10,369 nt of DNA, taken from contig JNEM01016930.1 of NCBI GenBank assembly GCA_000697335.1, positions 1 to 10,369 of the forward strand, read 5' to 3'. This document shows positions 8,018 to 10,369 of this stretch, in pieces. The number at the start of each line of letters is the position of its first letter. Within the stretch, counting starts at the first letter, position 1. The DNA is from Conidiobolus incongruus B7586. Its lineage: Eukaryota > Entomophthoromycota > Entomophthoromycetes > Entomophthorales > Conidiobolaceae. The position numbers and the translations under genes are program-made. Below the pieces are notes generated by a model. The model saw only the letters and a list, made by a program, of their open reading frames with translations, searched no databases and was not told the DNA's origin.

Positions 8018-8046
8018 TAAGAATTTAAAGAACTAATTTTTTAACA
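8018..8046 (-). repeat. 5' LTR of the Gypsy element, terminal remnant beyond the Tc1 insert
   Basis: These 29 bases align with the last 29 bases of the left LTR (1135-1163), differing only by C/T and G/A changes in the stretch compared. They end in AACA, which gives the TG...CA form of an LTR end, and are followed at once by the AGTTA duplication. Confidence 0.85.
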
Positions 8047-8051
8047 AGTTA
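8047..8051. repeat. Target-site duplication of the Gypsy element, right copy
   Basis: AGTTA directly follows the right LTR and matches 761-765. Confidence 0.8.
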
Positions 8052-10369
8052 AATTAATTGTATTTATATAATTAAATTTACTTTATAAATAAAAATTACT
8101 TAATTTACCAGAAGTTAATATAATATTTGGAATTTTAATATAAAAGATTTTTAATCTAATAATATAATAGAGTTATAAATATTATTATATAATCCTTTAT
8201 TAAAAAATAAAATAAAATAATCAATTATTAAAATATAGATCAACAAACATTATATTGTAAAATAAATAGTTATTATTATATCAGATTATAATAATAGAGA
8301 ACTATATTAATAAGTTTTTAAAAGAAATTCAATGATTATTAGGTTTTATTTTTTAAATCAAAATAATTATATTTATAGTATTTAAAATAGTTGAAAAATA
8401 TTCATTATTTTACTTGGTAGTTATATTATATATAATATAAAACTAAAAAAATAACTATGATTAAATAAAATTTAAAGGTTCTATTATATTAAACAAACTT
8501 ATTTAAATAATAATTACATGACTATAGTTATATTAAATAGTAAAAAAATTTCAATAAAAATAAAAATATTATATTAATAATTACCTTTAGCTGAAAATTC
8601 AAAAAGGCTTATTATTTTGAGTTAAAAATATTATATAATATTTAAATAATATTAATTTCTTTTTAAATAATATCTGGTTTATATAAAAAATTATTATTTA
8701 AATTCTATAATAATTTTAAACTTTGGAAATCAACAATCATAATTACTCTGTTATAATATATCAATAATATAAAATAATTTAATATTATTGAAATATTAGT
8801 AATATATTTCCTGAAATTTTATCTTTCTAAATTCTTAGTAATTTATATATATAATTATTAGGTATTTGATTTTAATTATACTATGAATAATTATTAATAG
8901 CTTAATATTTTAATCAAACAGATTAAACTCATTAGAAATTATGACATTATTATTTGTTTTTTAACCAATAATGTTTTTAATTATTGTATAATATTAATCA
9001 AAATATTTACAAACTATATTACTTTTATTAATATTACTATCAATTAAATATTATTATAAAAAATCGGAACTTAATTAAGTATATTAAATGCATATATTAA
9101 ATTATTAAATTTAAAATCTAATATACTTTTATTATATTTACTTTAATTAAAATATAAATTTATTACAATGATAATTAATGAATAGTCATAAATATTGTCA
9201 TATTTTAGATTCAAATCATCTTACATAATAAGTGAAAAAATTGATGTTGAATAAGATAAAATTATTGATCAACGTTATATATCTAAAATATATTGACGCA
9301 ATGAAGATCATAATTTATAGCATGGAAAAAATAACACTTAATAAAATGTTTAATATTATATTTAAATATACTATTACATCAATTTTATTCATAATATATT
9401 TTTTTATTTGATGATTGATGAAAATATTTCTATAAAATTAATAAGTTTATTTTTTAAAGTTTCCATGCATTTTTCAAAAATTTAAAATCTTATATAATAT
9501 TTTTTTTCAAATAAATTGATTTTATATTTTTTAAATTAAATCATTAAATTAATACTTTATTGATTAAATATTAATAATATATAGAATTTTAATATAATTA
9601 TAATATTTTTATACTATTATTACAGGAAATAGGTAATTAATTAACTTCAAATTCGAAACCAAAATTAAATATAATCTTTAAAATATTAATTTTGAAAATT
9701 ATATCATACTATCTATTTATTTTCTTTTATAATTATTAATATGAATTTCGATAATTTTAGCAAAATTCCAATATCAATGAAAATAATTAATCTTATTTAA
9801 AATTCAACCTTGAAATATTTATAAAATTAAATATATATGCAAGGATTTTTTCTTATAGGTATATTTTTAATTATTTAAAGCAATTATAATTATTTTGGTT
9901 ATAATCTAATTAGTATTTTGGATATGGTATTTTTTTCTAATATTTTTAAATTTTAATTTCTATAATTTGCAAATATTATATAGAATAATAGATGTCCTTA
10001 GTTTATAATAAAAAGACTAGTTAGAATTCATTATATTTAAAAAATATATATAATAAATAAATAATTATTTTGAATTAAATATTTAAATAAAATACAAATA
10101 ATTTTTTATAACTTATGATAATATAGTATATATATATATTTATCAATAAAATAATTTTTTAATAAAGTTTATTTAGAAGACTATTATATCTTAAACTTAT
10201 AATTTAATTTGTTTGGAAAAAAAAGTTATATAAAAATATACTTATAATTTATTATATATAAATTATAAAATATTTATTTTGGATTAATTTTTTATATATT
10301 TTGTTTAGCTATAATTAGTCGAGTACTCTTATAAGCTTTAATTTAACTATTAGGGGTTTATTAATACTT
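8052..10369. other. AT-rich right flank, no gene recognised
   Basis: About 2.3 kb of A/T-rich DNA with short runs and alternating TA tracts, for example near 10125-10140. I found no convincing protein motif on either strand, no tRNA or rRNA, and no terminal repeats of another element. It keeps six CpG dinucleotides (near 9065, 9273, 9297, 9654, 9749 and 10320). In a hand-counted sample (8701-9000) CpA is about as common as CpT, whereas inside the Gypsy element (2401-2700) CpA is clearly rarer. It could be non-repetitive intergenic AT-rich DNA or a very old repeat. Confidence 0.55.

Larger units (their letters stand above)
766..8046 (-). mobile_element. Ty3/Gypsy chromovirus LTR retrotransposon, decayed, with nested Tc1
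   Basis: This is an LTR retrotransposon fossil of about 5.7 kb without its nested insert. It reads on the minus strand: 5' LTR on the right, then gag-like, reverse transcriptase, RNase H, integrase and chromodomain regions, then the 3' LTR on the left. This pol order with a chromodomain after integrase defines Ty3/Gypsy chromoviruses (Metaviridae). Both LTRs are 398 bp once the Tc1 insert is removed, and AGTTA flanks the element. The two LTRs differ mostly by C/T and G/A changes, as expected from RIP, which also means LTR divergence cannot be used as a clock. The coding region is broken throughout by very many changes and is not functional. Confidence 0.93.

Noticed and set aside
1-10369. Mitochondrial or plastid origin because of the extreme A+T
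   Set aside because: No organellar genes, tRNAs or rRNAs are seen, and a Gypsy chromovirus with a nested Tc1 element and RIP-like changes points to nuclear DNA of a fungus.
8052-10369. Short open frames in the right flank as possible small genes
   Set aside because: They are short, of low complexity, lack any motif or ribosome/start context, and are expected by chance between the many TAA stops.

Overview
The window is about 10.4 kb of extremely AT-rich DNA (roughly 15% G+C in the stretches sampled by hand). It reads as a heterochromatic repeat block from a filamentous fungus. The reasons are a Ty3/Gypsy chromovirus, a Tc1-type DNA transposon, and a mutation pattern like repeat-induced point mutation (RIP): repeat copies differ mostly by C/T and G/A changes, CpA is scarce inside the elements, and stops in the DNA transposon fall where CAA, CAG or TGG codons are expected. 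No intact gene, RNA gene or CRISPR array was found. The host assignment is inference; no species is claimed.

Layout. Bases 1-765 are AT-rich flank without a recognisable gene, but bases 80-98 match the Nextera/Tn5 mosaic-end adapter exactly, so the left edge of the contig is suspect. Bases 766-8046 are one Ty3/Gypsy LTR retrotransposon on the minus strand, flanked by the 5-bp duplication AGTTA (761-765 and 8047-8051). Read from right to left it has a 5' LTR (6067-6435 plus 8018-8046), a gag-like region, an unassigned stretch where protease would lie, reverse transcriptase, RNase H, integrase and a C-terminal chromodomain, then the 3' LTR (766-1163). It is a heavily decayed fossil.

A Tc1-family transposon (6436-8015, plus strand, 1580 bp) sits inside the 5' LTR of the retrotransposon. 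With it and one TA copy removed, the interrupted LTR is 398 bp, exactly the length of the other LTR, which fixes both boundaries. The transposon has long terminal inverted repeats of about 207 bp, each carrying two direct repeats of a GTGAGTYATAAA box 175 bp apart (the IR/DR layout), and a DD34E transposase pseudogene at 6770-7785.

Bases 8052-10369 are AT-rich flank with no gene that can be supported. Both flanks keep a few CpG dinucleotides (eight seen) while none was seen in the 7.3 kb element, so flank and element appear to have different mutational histories. The order inferred is: flank present, Gypsy insertion, Tc1 insertion into its LTR, with RIP-like mutation acting on both elements. 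I did not find a convincing new biological system. The items most worth checking are the adapter sequence and the symmetric IR/DR structure of the Tc1 element.
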